Source: Motilimonas eburnea
Lineage (GTDB): Bacteria; Pseudomonadota; Gammaproteobacteria; Enterobacterales; CBDFNC01
Reading direction: 5' to 3'
Length of the DNA stretch: 64,000 nt
Assembly (NCBI RefSeq): GCF_021295345.1
Contig: NZ_JAIMJB010000016.1
Location: 1 to 64,000 of the forward strand
Part shown: positions 63,497-64,000 of the stretch, one piece after another
How the letters are laid out: every line of letters starts with the position of its first letter
How positions within the stretch are numbered: position 1 is the stretch's first letter
Program-made: the position numbers and the translations under genes
Notes under the pieces: generated by a model
The model's database searches: none
Told to the model about the DNA's origin: nothing
Seen by the model: only the letters and a program-made list of their open reading frames with translations

Positions 63497-63598
63497 AATA
63501 ACCAATCCATGGAAAACATCATCTAAACAAGCGATACAAAAACCAGCCATCTCGCTTGACCGCCCTTGATGAAAAAAGCGTCACAAAAAAACCTGTAA

Positions 63599-63627
63599 AT
63601 TCTACATTATTGACCTTTTTTTGCCAG
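63599..63627 (-). promoter_or_regulatory. Candidate promoter of the giant gene
   Basis: On the minus strand, CTGGCA (63622-63627, four of six matches to the -35 consensus) is 17 bp from TAGAAT (63599-63604, five of six to the -10). It is about 100 bp upstream of the favoured start codon and about 45 bp upstream of the alternative one. The surrounding DNA is very AT-rich with T7/A7 runs and repeated TTGAC elements, which could act as UP-element or H-NS-type silencing sequence. Confidence 0.4.
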
Positions 63628-64000
63628 TTTTATTGACTCTTTTTTTGACTTTTAATGATTTTGTACTAGTTGTGATTTAATTTATTTAAATTCAATTAAT
63701 TAAAGTAAAATCATTCAAAACTATATACATCTTATTTGCTAACCCTCCCCTGAAAAAGGCTTGATAGACACACGTTTTTCACCTGTTATTCTTTCAATAT
63801 CAACTCACCTCACTGCAAGCCTCAAAGACCACTTTACGGGTCAATATAGTCAACATACTGCTCTTCAATGCCCTCACCTGAGAGCTGAAAAAGTCGAGTG
63901 CAAGTGGAAGATAACTAACAAGTAAGGCAGCAAGGCATGAGCACCAACGGCACCGGTCAATTGTTTAATGACGCTGTCATCAAGGGTAGAAAAGAGTGAG
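63628..64000. other. AT-rich upstream region of the giant gene; ambiguous coding traces at the right edge
   Basis: From 63628 to about 63760 the DNA is very AT-rich and non-coding. On the minus strand a frame enters from the right edge and stops at 63874-63876 (41 residues, ending HLHSTFSALR). Another minus-strand frame ends at about 63839 with GEGIEEQYVDYIDP. On the plus strand a 20-codon ORF runs 63937-63999. None is convincing alone; the two minus-strand frames could be one frameshifted gene end. I name no family. Confidence 0.3.

Noticed and set aside
18410-63496. Large type 1 secreted RTX-type adhesin
   Set aside because: The Asp-rich repeats follow the TSP3 pattern, not GGxGxDxxx. There is a Sec signal peptide, and no C-terminal type 1 secretion signal or adjacent ABC/TolC genes were seen.
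63497-63550. Upstream in-frame ATG (63550) as the start of the giant gene
   Set aside because: It would put 18 residues with two Asp and no suitable basic n-region before a complete signal peptide, and its nearest Shine-Dalgarno-like sequence is too far away. It remains possible but is less likely than 63496.
63937-63999. 20-codon plus-strand ORF preceded by AAGG
   Set aside because: It is too short, has no recognisable features, and sits at the window edge over minus-strand coding traces.

Overview
The window looks like chromosome or genomic-island DNA of a marine gammaproteobacterium, most likely Shewanella or a close alteromonad relative. This is inferred from moderate G+C, gene style and the kinds of genes present; there is no rRNA or housekeeping gene to prove it. 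No tRNA, rRNA or CRISPR array was seen.

Left edge (1-5.9 kb): the 5' end of an IS30-family insertion sequence, cut by the window. It is followed by a MOBH-type relaxase (TraI_2 family, PFGI-1-like ICE relaxase) overlapping a small unknown gene, both on the minus strand. A divergent extra signal peptidase I paralogue (S26 family) follows, then a two-gene minus-strand unit of unknown proteins and a doubtful 87-codon ORF. This stretch looks like accessory or integrative-element DNA.

5.9-63.5 kb is one co-directional minus-strand locus. In transcription order it holds: a giant gene of about 45 kb encoding a Sec-exported protein of about 15,000 residues; two tandem lipidated SurA/PpiC-like peptidyl-prolyl isomerases (the first with full parvulin motifs, the second degenerate); a 1107-residue lipoprotein with a Pro/Ser/Thr/Glu-rich repeat stalk and Ig-like domains; a 2120-residue Sec-exported multidomain protein whose C-terminus carries a D-x16-ExK nuclease-like signature; and a small cytosolic-looking gene 13 nt downstream, in the position of an immunity gene. 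The giant protein is organised as about 21 Ig-like repeats, several rounds of [LVIVD-type beta-propeller, Big_5, TIG], a mixed Ig/propeller zone, invasin-like domains, and a C-terminal third made of thrombospondin type-3 calcium-binding repeats interleaved with 14 jelly-roll-like modules.

How they may work together (inference): the lipidated PPIases would fold very large, mostly beta exported proteins. The giant protein and the stalked lipoprotein would sit at or beyond the outer membrane as an adhesive or delivery platform. The 2120-residue protein would carry a C-terminal toxin neutralised in the producer by the product of the last gene. Three features of the 2120-residue gene are unusual: a G10 homopolymer upstream of the toxin domain (a possible phase-variation switch), two copies of a signal-peptidase-like motif LPLxxxxSxAHA bracketing the pre-toxin region, and an extra signal peptidase gene close by. 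I do not recognise this gene set as a described system.

Right edge (63.5-64 kb): an AT-rich upstream region with a plausible promoter for the giant gene and only ambiguous coding traces.
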